Below are positions 14,970 to 22,943 of a stretch of DNA of 33,073 bases, piece after piece. The stretch comes from Nitrospinaceae bacterium (GTDB lineage: Bacteria > Nitrospinota > Nitrospinia > Nitrospinales > Nitrospinaceae). A model generated the notes under the pieces. That model was not told the origin of the DNA, did not search any database, and was given only the letters and a program-made list of their open reading frames with translations. The stretch spans positions 1-33,073 of the forward strand of contig JAJDBF010000057.1 of NCBI GenBank assembly GCA_029261535.1, in the 5' to 3' direction. The position numbers and the translations under genes were made by a program. The number at the start of each line of letters is the position of its first letter. Within the stretch, counting starts at the first letter, position 1.

Positions 14970-15587
14970 CTATCCCAGAAACTCATTGATACAGACAACG
15001 GTCAGAAAAACTGACCCGGCAAACATCAGGCCCCCCACCAGCACATGGTGCCTGATGACCCAGGAGTCGAGAGAGCTGTGCAGTTCCTCCAAATGTTTCA
15101 CAGTATCATCGGTGGAAAACAGGTGGTCCAGTTTGTCGCTGAAAGCTTTGAAGGTGTTGGGTCGGAACAAAATAGTGATCGCCGTCAGGACCCCGATCAG
15201 GCTGACAATGACGAACAGCCACTGTAGGCTCTCCATGACGATTTCGCTGAAAATGATCCCGGAGCGTGTGCCTGGCTGAATGACATAATCGATAAATTTC
15301 TGCGGGTCAAACGCGGCCAACGAGTACCAGAAGACAAAGGCCGATCCGGCAAAAAACAGCGAGCCGACCAGCAGACGGTTTTTCAATACCACTTCCGTGG
15401 TTGATACCCGTTGATTGAGTTTGTCTACAGTTTTTTCGTTGCTGTAGAGGGTATTGAACTTTCGGTTGAGTGCGCTTGCCCAATGGGGCTTAAACAGTAT
15501 CATCGTGGAAATACAAAGCGCGAAACCAACCAGTACCAGTGCCAGAATCCGACCGGTGTCCATCAGCACTTCAATGGCAATTTCCAT
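14970..15587 (-). CDS. Four-helix membrane protein with an internal tandem duplication, function unknown
   Basis: 205 residues from the ATG at 15587, with GGAG 9 nt upstream. Four hydrophobic segments lie near 15-33, 71-91, 120-142 and 178-200. The two halves repeat each other: ILFKPHWASALNRKFNTLYS.. then LLVGSLFFAGSAFVFW in the first, ILFRPNTFKAFSDKLDHLFS.. then VLVGGLMFAGSVFLTV in the second. Each half is a helix, a charged 40-residue linker with a conserved LF(K/R)P and TVxxL, and a second helix. This is a clear duplication of a two-helix unit. It stands alone between the pilin and pseudopilin genes. I do not recognise a named family. Confidence 0.82.
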   Translation of the reverse strand: MEIAIEVLMDTGRILALVLVGFALCISTMILFKPHWASALNRKFNTLYSNEKTVDKLNQRVSTTEVVLKNRLLVGSLFFAGSAFVFWYSLAAFDPQKFIDYVIQPGTRSGIIFSEIVMESLQWLFVIVSLIGVLTAITILFRPNTFKAFSDKLDHLFSTDDTVKHLEELHSSLDSWVIRHHVLVGGLMFAGSVFLTVVCINEFLG

Positions 15588-15696
15588 TTAAAATTTCTCC
15601 GCAGTTGTCATCATTTATGCAGGGCTATTGAAACCCCGATTATTTCTTTAGCGGTCATACAAAGTATTTAACTAGACCTAATGCGCAAATTGCAAG

Positions 15697-15811
15697 GAGA
15701 CCTTTGCATAACCCAAAAATCAAAAGCAAAGGCGAGATGCTTCACTTCGTTCAGAATGACAGTTCGTTGATTTTATGTGTCACATTCGAGAACGCGAATA
15801 GCGTTCTTGAA
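15697..15811 (+). repeat. TTTGCATAACC-type repeat joined to a 27-bp hairpin repeat
   Basis: 15697-15782 starts GGAGACCTTTGCATAACCC, has AAAGCAAAGGCGAGATGC and CAGAATGACAGTTCGTTGA, and ends TTTTATGT, like the copy at 2228. The hairpin at 15785-15811 has arms TTCGAGAACGC and GCGTTCTTGAA around GAATA, an 11-bp stem with one G-T pair. It lies between the pseudopilin stop and the duplicated membrane protein gene. Confidence 0.75.
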
Positions 15812-15862
15812 CAGGTTGCGATGCCCACTTTTTAGCCCCTCAATTGTTACCTGTTACCGTCC

Positions 15863-16492
15863 TCAACGTGTTTTTTGCAGTTGCTGGTCTTTGGTCGTGT
15901 CTCCCCGTGTCTGCGCATTGAAATCGCGCTGACGTTTGAGGTCGCTTTCCTTTTCTACCAGCCGTTTGCTGATAACCCCGGTAGACGAATCGTAAGCCCA
16001 TCGCACAACGGTGGAGTCGCGCCTCTGGTGATAAATAAACCCATCAAGGCGAAAAGTCGGCAGGGTGGTGCCGGCCTGTTGCGGCGTGATCTGCCCACCA
16101 GCATTGGCCTGATCGCCGCGCACAAAAATCCACATGTCATCGTCCGACGAATTCCCGGTGGGCTTGGTGGTGCGAAACCTGTCATAGCCTTGCGGTACCT
16201 TGGTCAGGTTATCGAACGGATTGATCGGAAACGTCGCTGACTGCCCATTAATCAACTGCTCGCCAATGGTGTTGATCATGTTGGCGCGAAGCAGGTCAAT
16301 GGTAGCACCTTCGGCGGTGATTTCCGTGGTTTCGGCCACTTCAACAAACTTCAAGGCGATGATGGAGGATAAGAATCCGATCATCACAATCACCATGATG
16401 AGCTCGATATAGGTGAAACCTCCCCTATCTGTTAAACGTGTGACCGGGAAGACCGGGGATTGCTCGGAACTGTTTTTCTCGTTGGGAATCAT
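15863..16492 (-). CDS. Prepilin-type pseudopilin with long leader
   Basis: 209 residues from the third of three overlapping ATGs (16492), picked because AGGAG then sits 6 nt upstream; the first ATG (16498) would have no spacing. The stop of the GspF/PilC gene is inside this ATG run, so translation is coupled. The prepilin site is Gly25/Phe26 in RGGFTYIELIMVIVMIGFLSS, with Glu at mature position 5. The 25-residue leader is long for type IVa pilins. The body includes WIFVRGDQ and a C-terminal region rich in Lys, Arg, Asp and Gln (KRQRDFNAQTRGDTTKDQQ). Likely a minor pseudopilin of the pilus or secretion machine encoded upstream in the same run. Confidence 0.88.
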   Translation of the reverse strand: MIPNEKNSSEQSPVFPVTRLTDRGGFTYIELIMVIVMIGFLSSIIALKFVEVAETTEITAEGATIDLLRANMINTIGEQLINGQSATFPINPFDNLTKVPQGYDRFRTTKPTGNSSDDDMWIFVRGDQANAGGQITPQQAGTTLPTFRLDGFIYHQRRDSTVVRWAYDSSTGVISKRLVEKESDLKRQRDFNAQTRGDTTKDQQLQKTR

Positions 16493-16494
16493 CA

Positions 16495-17721
16495 TCATCT
16501 CCTGGCCATCTGGGACATGTCCCACATCGGCATGAAAATCGCCAGGGCGATGAACAACACCATGCCCCCAATACAGACGATTAAAATAGGTTCGATACTC
16601 GCGGAAAGGCTGGACACAGCGCGGTCCACTTCTTCATCGTAATAGTCGGCCACCTTGACCAGCATTTCATCCAGCATTCCGGAATCCTCACCTGCTGACA
16701 CCATCTGGATGACCATCGCAGGAATCCATCCGCTGGCCCTTAACGGGGCCGCAAGGCCCAACCCTTCTTCTACACTACCGCGCAGGTCGGCAATCACTCC
16801 AGCAATGACCGCGTTGTCCACCACGCGGGAGGACACTAATAAAGCATCCAGAATAGGAACACCGGCGCGTTGCAGGTTACCGAACACACGGGCGAATTTC
16901 GCCATGGCGGCACGCAGGACAATCGGGCCAATCAAGGGCAATTTCAGGACGAGACGATCCCATTGATAACGCCCCTGCCGGGTTGCCAGAAAGTTCTTGA
17001 ACGTGAAAAAAGCAAAAATCAGGCCAGCCACGCCCAAATACCAGTAGTTGTGAAAAAAATTATTGAAACCGATCAACATTCGAGTCGCCAGAGGCAACTC
17101 CAGATTGACCTTTTCAAATATTTTGACGAACACGGGCACGACATAAATCATGAGAATCGAAATGGCGGCCGCCATCGCCATGATCACGAACTTGGGGTAA
17201 CGCAGGGCTGATTTAACCTTGGCTTCATTCTTGGCCTGTTTTTCCAGCAAATCGGCAACGCGATGCAGGATTTCATCCATGATCCCGCCTTCTTCGCCGG
17301 CGCGGATCATGCTGATATAAAGCTCAGAGAATACGTCAGGGTGACGGGTCATCGTTTCAGAGAGTGCCAATCCATCCTGAATGCCCTTACGCATTTCCTC
17401 CAGCACCATCCTGAATTTTACATTTTCAATTTGCTCAGACAGGGAGCCGAGAATGCTGAGAAGCGGGATGCCGGCACCGAACAAGGTCGCCATCTGCCGA
17501 CTGAACAGCACCATATCGTCGATTTTGATACTGGAAAAATATTGATCAAGATTGATGTTGAACCCACTACCGCCTTGCCTGACCTTCACCTCCTGAATGG
17601 AAACAGGAAACTGACCTTGCCGCCCCAGTTCCTGCCCGACCATTTCCCGGTTGAGAGCTTCCATTTCTCCCGAAACCAGGCTTCCCATTTTGTCGCGTGC
17701 CTTGTATTGAAAGTTTGCCAT
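16495..17721 (-). CDS. Type II secretion/type IV pilus inner-membrane platform protein (GspF/PilC)
   Basis: 408 residues, the usual family length. The N-terminal FQYKARDKMGSLVSGEMEA is the typical start. Two T2SSF domains follow, about 65-190 and 270-395, each ending near a hydrophobic helix; helices are near 167-187, 217-235 and 375-398. Landmarks include FSRQMATLFGAGIPLLSIL, GEEGGIMDEIL in the first domain and the matching AGEDSGMLDEML in the second. The protein anchors the assembly ATPase at the inner membrane. It overlaps the pseudopilin gene and follows the response regulator gene after a 217-bp gap filled with repeats, so it may have its own promoter. Confidence 0.95.
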   Translation of the reverse strand: MANFQYKARDKMGSLVSGEMEALNREMVGQELGRQGQFPVSIQEVKVRQGGSGFNINLDQYFSSIKIDDMVLFSRQMATLFGAGIPLLSILGSLSEQIENVKFRMVLEEMRKGIQDGLALSETMTRHPDVFSELYISMIRAGEEGGIMDEILHRVADLLEKQAKNEAKVKSALRYPKFVIMAMAAAISILMIYVVPVFVKIFEKVNLELPLATRMLIGFNNFFHNYWYLGVAGLIFAFFTFKNFLATRQGRYQWDRLVLKLPLIGPIVLRAAMAKFARVFGNLQRAGVPILDALLVSSRVVDNAVIAGVIADLRGSVEEGLGLAAPLRASGWIPAMVIQMVSAGEDSGMLDEMLVKVADYYDEEVDRAVSSLSASIEPILIVCIGGMVLFIALAIFMPMWDMSQMARR

Positions 17722-17799
17722 GGTACTGGTCGTTCCCTTGTTACGAGTCTATAAGTTTTGATACAGCAATTTCAGTGCCACCACCTTGCGCTCCTGGCG

Positions 17800-17938
17800 G
17801 ACCTTGCAGTCGGCGGACCTTGCGGTCAGCGGACGGGAAACATTCTGCGGTGCGCTCAGATAATATTTCTGCTCATCCCAATGGTCAGCCAGTCAGCCCC
17901 ACCGCAAGGTGGTGCCCGTTAGCCCCCACGCTAGTGGG
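17800..17938 (+). repeat. Composite repeat between platform-protein and regulator genes
   Basis: From left: two near-identical 16-bp units GCGGACCTTGC(A/G)GTC(G/A)G with GACC-TTGC-GGTC pairing, AAACATTCTGCGGTGCGCTCAGA, TAATATTTCTGCTCATCCCA, GGTCAGCC, hairpin CCACC-GCAA-GGTGG (17899-17912), CCCGTTAGCC, hairpin CCCAC-GCTA-GTGGG (17925-17938). The last hairpin touches the stop codon of the regulator gene (17939-17941). Confidence 0.8.
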
Positions 17939-19318
17939 TCAGTTCATGAGACCATATTTTTTCATTTTATTGTGCAGACTTTTACGGCTGATGCCCAAGC
18001 GGTCTGCTGTTTCCTGCCGTTTCCATTTTTCCTGAAGCAGGGCATGGTGAATCAGTTTTTTTTCTTCGACCGAGATCAGGTCTTCCAGTGCGTCCTGTAA
18101 TTTGCCAGTTTTTTCCCGGACCTGTGATTTCGCCTGTTCGCCCAGTGCCGGATAAACTTCGAGGAGGTCCTGGTCGGTCAGGACATCGTCGTAAGAAAGG
18201 ACCATGCCACGCTGAATAACATTTTCCAGTTCCCTGATATTTCCGGGCCAGGAATAGCGTCGCAGAAGGGTCATGCCCTTGGCGGAAATTTTTTTGATGT
18301 GCTTGCCAAAACTTTTATTATAGAGCGCAAGAAAGTGTTGCACCAACAGCGGGATATCTTCACTCCGCTCGCGCAGGGGAGGCACCTGGATTGAGACCAC
18401 GTTCAGCCTGTAAAATAAATCCGCGCGAAACTCCTCCCGGTCAACGGCACCTTGCAGGTCCTTGTTGGTCGCGGCAATGATGCGTGTGTCCACTTTAATG
18501 GTCTCTTCTCCGCCCACCCGTTCGATCTCCCTTTCCTGCAGAGCCCTTAGTATTTTCATTTGTGTGGTGGCGGGCATGTCGCCGATTTCATCGAGAAATA
18601 ATGTGCCGCCTTCGGCCAGTTCAAATTTTCCGCGCTTCAATTTATGCGCTCCGGTGAACGCGCCCTTTTCGTGTCCAAAAAATTCAGCCTCTAGCAAATC
18701 ATGCGGAACGGCGGCGCAATTGACTTTCACAAACGGCCCCTCTTTTCTCGGGCTGTTGCTGTGAAGGGCCTGTGCGATGAGTTCCTTTCCCGTTCCGGAT
18801 TCGCCAAGGATTAAAACGGAAACCGCGCTTTCCGCAACCTTGTGAATACGCTCGTTAATATCCTTGATCGCCTGACTCTCTCCGAGGATGGGATTCTTTT
18901 TCCACTTTTCTCCAAGGTCAGATTTGAGGTCGAGAATTTCATCGTGCAACTGCCAACGTTCGATTGCGCGTCGAATCACGATACGCATTTCGGCGATTTC
19001 AAAAGGTTTCGAGAAAAAATCGAACACACCTTCATCGATCGCGCCGAGAGCCAGCTCGCGCGTGGCAAAGGCGGTCATCAAAATCACCACAACATCACGC
19101 CGCTTGTCTCTTATCTTGCGAAAAGTTTCAAGACCGTTCATCCCGGGCATGTTGTAATCCACCAGGGCGATGCCCCAGCCAGGTTCGTTCAACAACTCAA
19201 GAGCTTCCTCACCACTGGCGGCGGTGGCACAAGGGTAGCCTTCTTTTTTCATCGCTTCGGACAGAAAAAATCGCATGCTGTCTTCATCGTCCACTATTAA
19301 AATTCGCGGTGCCACCAT
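17939..19318 (-). CDS. Sigma-54-dependent response regulator (NtrC/PilR family)
   Basis: 459 residues. The receiver domain (1-120) has the acidic pair DDED at 10-13, phospho-acceptor Asp54 (ALVDYNMPG) and Lys104 (FFSKPF). The AAA+ domain has Walker A GESGTGKE (172-179), the sigma-54 contact loop GAFTGA (219-224) and Walker B TLFLDEIGD (239-247). The C-terminus is a Fis-type helix-turn-helix, RQETADRLGISRKSLHNKMKK. It activates RNA polymerase carrying sigma-54 when phosphorylated. The histidine kinase gene lies 16 bp upstream, and both sit between the assembly ATPase and platform genes, the genome context of PilS/PilR. A sigma-54-like site upstream of the pilin at 14531 is a likely target; that is inference. 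Confidence 0.95.
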   Translation of the reverse strand: MVAPRILIVDDEDSMRFFLSEAMKKEGYPCATAASGEEALELLNEPGWGIALVDYNMPGMNGLETFRKIRDKRRDVVVILMTAFATRELALGAIDEGVFDFFSKPFEIAEMRIVIRRAIERWQLHDEILDLKSDLGEKWKKNPILGESQAIKDINERIHKVAESAVSVLILGESGTGKELIAQALHSNSPRKEGPFVKVNCAAVPHDLLEAEFFGHEKGAFTGAHKLKRGKFELAEGGTLFLDEIGDMPATTQMKILRALQEREIERVGGEETIKVDTRIIAATNKDLQGAVDREEFRADLFYRLNVVSIQVPPLRERSEDIPLLVQHFLALYNKSFGKHIKKISAKGMTLLRRYSWPGNIRELENVIQRGMVLSYDDVLTDQDLLEVYPALGEQAKSQVREKTGKLQDALEDLISVEEKKLIHHALLQEKWKRQETADRLGISRKSLHNKMKKYGLMN

Positions 19319-19334
19319 TGCGGTTCACGCTCCG

Positions 19335-20825
19335 TCAGGAGGAGGGGGAAAGGGATAAGCCCGGCTCTACCACAGCGGGTGCCAGCGGCAGTTCCACGCA
19401 AAATGCGTTCATCCCGTTTTCACTTTTTACATACAACCGGCCTTGATGGATATTGACGATCTGGCTGGTGATCGCAAGGCCCAAACCGGTACCGTCTTTT
19501 TTTGTTGTGAAGAATGGATCAAAAATGCGCGCGGTAATTTCAGGTTCCAGCGGCGGCCCACTGTTGGACACACACAGGAGCACACGACTCCCAGATTCCG
19601 TCTGGATTGTGGAAGCACTGATGTCAATTTTTCCGGAGGCATCCACCGCCTGCGCGGCATTTTGCAGGAGGTTGAGCAGGACCTGCACCAACTGGCGTTT
19701 TTCTCCAAGGATAAGCGGCAGGTCCTCATCTATATTTTTTTCCAGTGGAACTTCTTTATTATGAGCACTCAAGCTGGCGAGGGTCAGTGCCTGCGCTACT
19801 ATATCCGGGATAGAACAGGGTTCAGCGGTGAACCCATCCGGCTGGGAAAAATCCAGAAGATGAGTCACCACACTGTTCAATCTGTCAATTTCCTTTATCA
19901 TGGTCTGCGTGTAGGTGCGTTCCGAAGCACCATTTTCAAACGCCTCGTCGAGTAGTTGCGCCAGTCCCTTGATGGCCCCTAAGGGATTGCGTACTTCGTG
20001 TGCCAGACAAGCCGCGAGCGTTCCCATCGCCGCCAGTTTATCGGTGCGTTGCATCTGCTCTGTGATTTCCTGAGAGCGGGTCAGGTCCTTGAACGTGATC
20101 GCGACTCCCAGAGTTTCTTCGTTAAAATCCTTGAGCAGGGTGGTGGTGAACGACAAGGTCACCGGTCGTCCTTCGGCTGTCACAATGTTCAGCTTGCGTC
20201 CCTCGGTAACCGGCTGGCCCTCCAGGGTGCGGGTCATCAATGGCACGATCCCTTCTTCCATCTGCACCGATTGCGCCAGGGCTTCAAAGGGTTTGCCAAT
20301 CAGGTCCCTGGCTTTCAATCCCAGGATCAATTCTGCACCGGGATTGAGCGATGCGATGTGTCCTGATTTGGCCATCAGCACCCAGCCCCAGGCCATGCTA
20401 TCCACCAGATTTTGCCGGAGTGACGACAGAGCGATGCGAAACTCATTGCCGACCTCCCCCAAATCTTCGAGACCGGGAATATCCTTCGGGGAACCTTCCC
20501 ATTCTCCCTTTGCCGCTTGCTGTGCATCCAGCACCATGTGCTTGAGTGGTTTCAGAATCGCGTAGGCAACTCCCAATCCGACCGCAATTCCCAGCACAGA
20601 AAATGTCAGGACTTCGATACGGATCAAACTCATGACTTCACGCACGGTCGATGGCGTGAGGTGATCGCTGGTGAGAAAATGTTCGACAATGATGAGAGCA
20701 ATGAAGCCGGAGGCGAAGGCGGTCAATCCGAAAACGACCGGAAGAATCACCAGCAGACTGGGAGTAAGACGCCTGGTGAAAAGAAATCGAATCCCTTTTT
20801 GAATTGTTCCTGGCTTGTTGTTCAT
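19335..20825 (-). CDS. Membrane-bound PAS histidine kinase (NtrB/PilS-like)
   Basis: 496 residues. Two membrane helices at about 23-48 and 72-91 flank a short outer loop of about 23 residues, too small for a typical periplasmic sensor domain. A linker and a PAS domain (about 141-252, GWVLMAKSGHIASLNPGAE) follow. The HisKA box is LAACLAHEVRNPLGAIKGL with phospho-acceptor His276. The HATPase domain has the N-box LLNLLQNAAQ (Asn388), then ARIFDPFFTTKKDGTGLGLAI. The HEVRNPLG sequence is that of NtrB/ZraS-type kinases. The response regulator gene follows after 16 bp, so they are a cognate pair. Signal unknown; the PAS domain suggests a cytoplasmic cue. Confidence 0.94.
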   Translation of the reverse strand: MNNKPGTIQKGIRFLFTRRLTPSLLVILPVVFGLTAFASGFIALIIVEHFLTSDHLTPSTVREVMSLIRIEVLTFSVLGIAVGLGVAYAILKPLKHMVLDAQQAAKGEWEGSPKDIPGLEDLGEVGNEFRIALSSLRQNLVDSMAWGWVLMAKSGHIASLNPGAELILGLKARDLIGKPFEALAQSVQMEEGIVPLMTRTLEGQPVTEGRKLNIVTAEGRPVTLSFTTTLLKDFNEETLGVAITFKDLTRSQEITEQMQRTDKLAAMGTLAACLAHEVRNPLGAIKGLAQLLDEAFENGASERTYTQTMIKEIDRLNSVVTHLLDFSQPDGFTAEPCSIPDIVAQALTLASLSAHNKEVPLEKNIDEDLPLILGEKRQLVQVLLNLLQNAAQAVDASGKIDISASTIQTESGSRVLLCVSNSGPPLEPEITARIFDPFFTTKKDGTGLGLAITSQIVNIHQGRLYVKSENGMNAFCVELPLAPAVVEPGLSLSPSS

Positions 20826-20879
20826 GTTGAGGGCCTGTCAGCGGATGATCCGGCCTGTCCGGGAACCGCCAGTTACGTT

Positions 20880-22592
20880 TTAGTCGGCAAAGGTCACCCG
20901 GTCGAGTTCTTCGAGAGAGGTGATACCGGACAGCACCTTGCTCAGTCCATCCATCCGCAGGGTTTCCATTTCTTGCGATTCAATTGCCCTTTGCCGGAGG
21001 GCTCCCGGCGGTGCTTTTTCTAATATCAGTTCCCGCATGTCGTCTGTCACCATCAACACTTCAAAAATTCCCAGGCGACCGCTGTATCCGCTTTTTCGAC
21101 AAGCTCTGCAACCCTGTCCCCGGTATAGAGTCAACGGTTCATCTCTCTGCTCACCGGGATAGAGGTCGGCCAGATCATCCGGGCTGGCCTCATAACTTTC
21201 CTTGCAGTGTTTACAGATTTTGCGGACCAACCGTTGCGCCAATACACCGGTGAGTGAGGATGCCAATAGAAAAGGTTCTATGCCAAGATCTCCCAGACGG
21301 GACAACGCTCCCGGGGCATCGTTGGTGTGCAGGGTGCTGAACACCAGGTGACCGGTGAGGGCCGCCTGAATCGCAATTTCGGAAGTTTCCTTATCGCGGA
21401 TTTCACCGACCATCATGATGTCGGGATCCTGACGCATCAGGGACCGCAAGCCGGTTGTAAAGGTAATATTGGCTTTGGGATTGACCTGGGTCTGGCGAAT
21501 GCCGTCCAGACGATACTCCACCGGATCTTCAATCGTTTTGATATTAACATTGGGCTTGTTGAGTTGGGCCAGCGCGGCATAGAGAGTGGTCGTCTTGCCG
21601 CTCCCTGTCGGCCCGGTGACGAGGATGACGCCGTAAGGATTTTTCAGCATCGCCTGAAATTTTTCGCGGCCCCGGTTCATCAGCCCAAGGTCGTCCAGCT
21701 TGAACAGGAGCTTGCTCCGGTCGAGGATTCTGAGGACCACGTTTTCGCCCCAGATGGTCGGGCAGGCCGAGACCCGCATTTCGATTTCCTTACTGCCAAT
21801 TTTTATGGAAAACCCGCCGTCTTGCGGGGCCCGTGTTTCGGCGATGTCCATGTTCGCCATCACCTTGACCCTGGAGATCAAAGCCGACTCCACACTTTTT
21901 GGCGGGTTGGTGGCTTCAAACAAAACGCCATCGATGCGGTAACGAATGCGCAGGGAACTTTCACCCGGCTCGATGTGAATATCACTCGCGTTGTCGTCCA
22001 GTGCCTGCTTGATGATCACTTCTACCAGACGGGCCACCGGGGCATCGGCATCGGGTCCCTGAGTCACAGTGGGACCGGCAGTAACGGTGGAGCGTGCTTG
22101 CTCGCGCTTTTGGTCAACCAGCCCGAGGCTTTTGACGGCGGCCTGAATCGAGGCGGCGACACCATAATATTCCTGGATGCCCTTGTCGATATCCGCTTCC
22201 GACGAGATCATCACGTCGATTTCCATGCCCGCCTGAATCGTCACCTGATCGATGGCAAACAGGTTCAGGGGATTGGCCATCGCCAATTGCAGGCGTCCAT
22301 TTTTAATTGATATCGGCAACACCTTGTGCCGCTTGGCGACGTTTTCTTTTACTTTGGCAAGGGCATCCTGACTGGCGTTCACATCCTGCAGATCGATAAT
22401 GGCAACGCCCAGTTGTTTCGACAGGCTCTCCAGCAGATCGTCTTCGGTCAGGTAATGCTTCTGAAGCAAAATTTTTCCGAGCTGTGTCCCGGTTCTCTTC
22501 TGCTCCGAAAGAGCTTCCATCAATTGTTCTTCTGTGATGGCCCCCGCCTTGATGAGAACGTCACCCAGCTTTAATTTTTCACGAATAGCCAT
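20880..22592 (-). CDS. Type IV pilus/type II secretion assembly ATPase (PilB/GspE)
   Basis: 570 residues from the ATG at 22592; a GTG at 22607 would have no SD spacing, while AGAGGTG lies upstream of the ATG. The N-terminal 150 residues are a T2SSE-N/MshEN-type domain (KLGDVLIKAGAITEEQL), a region that binds c-di-GMP in some relatives. The ATPase domain has Walker A GPTGSGKTT (327-335), the Asp box IKTIEDPVEY, Walker B-like LMRQDPDIMMVGEIRD, and the His box LTGHLVFSTLHTNDA. A zinc site of four Cys is present, CKHC (459-462) and CRAC (494-497). The zinc site and extension-type ATPase argue for PilB/GspE rather than the retraction ATPase PilT. It is the first gene of the minus-strand run down to 15863. 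Confidence 0.95.
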   Translation of the reverse strand: MAIREKLKLGDVLIKAGAITEEQLMEALSEQKRTGTQLGKILLQKHYLTEDDLLESLSKQLGVAIIDLQDVNASQDALAKVKENVAKRHKVLPISIKNGRLQLAMANPLNLFAIDQVTIQAGMEIDVMISSEADIDKGIQEYYGVAASIQAAVKSLGLVDQKREQARSTVTAGPTVTQGPDADAPVARLVEVIIKQALDDNASDIHIEPGESSLRIRYRIDGVLFEATNPPKSVESALISRVKVMANMDIAETRAPQDGGFSIKIGSKEIEMRVSACPTIWGENVVLRILDRSKLLFKLDDLGLMNRGREKFQAMLKNPYGVILVTGPTGSGKTTTLYAALAQLNKPNVNIKTIEDPVEYRLDGIRQTQVNPKANITFTTGLRSLMRQDPDIMMVGEIRDKETSEIAIQAALTGHLVFSTLHTNDAPGALSRLGDLGIEPFLLASSLTGVLAQRLVRKICKHCKESYEASPDDLADLYPGEQRDEPLTLYRGQGCRACRKSGYSGRLGIFEVLMVTDDMRELILEKAPPGALRQRAIESQEMETLRMDGLSKVLSGITSLEELDRVTFAD

Positions 22593-22943
22593 AATGTGGT
22601 GGAGCACCTCTTGTTAGTTGATCGTATTCATCCTGGCTTCAGTTTCCCTTTTTAATGATGGGCACCCGCTACTTAAAACTCTGTCGGAATCACGACCTCC
22701 TGATAGTAATCATTCAGGGTCGGGCACTCTATGATACACTTAAAACAATGAGTTTCAAGGACTTAAAGGCGTATTGTCGATCAGTTGAGGGCTCATGACG
22801 GCAAGGCCAGGAGGTGTGCTTTTTTCTCCAGAAACTCTGAATCAGGTCAACGCAGTCCCCTGCATGGTAATTTTTTAGCTGTTTTTAAAAGTCAGCTTTT
22901 ATACAATAGCGACCTCTTTAAATTTGTCCGGATTGGCTAACTA
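22593..22943. other. Divergent intergenic region between assembly ATPase and GAF kinase genes
   Basis: No gene is seen in these 351 bp. It holds the minus-strand promoter candidate at 22731-22758 and, on the plus strand, a loose GG-N10-GC match (22866-22879) and a TATACA (22900-22905) upstream of the GAF kinase. An imperfect inverted repeat AGCTG .. CAGCT lies at about 22877-22896. None of the usual dispersed repeats is present, which is unlike most gaps of this size here. Confidence 0.5.
22731..22758 (-). promoter_or_regulatory. Sigma-70-like promoter for the pilus/secretion gene run
   Basis: Minus strand TTGAAA (22758-22753), 16-nt spacer, TATCAT (22736-22731). Transcription would start near 22725, about 130 nt before the ATG of the assembly ATPase. 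Confidence 0.42.

Noticed and set aside
21327..22310. Long open frame (327 codons) on the plus strand inside the assembly ATPase gene
   Set aside because: It is antisense to a well-supported PilB/GspE gene with all motifs in the minus frame, and its product shows no motif and no ribosome binding site.
22865..22880. GG-N10-GC match ahead of the GAF kinase gene
   Set aside because: Only the dinucleotides fit; -24 reads TGGTA and -12 reads TTAGCT. Such matches are common by chance, so it is not listed as a promoter.
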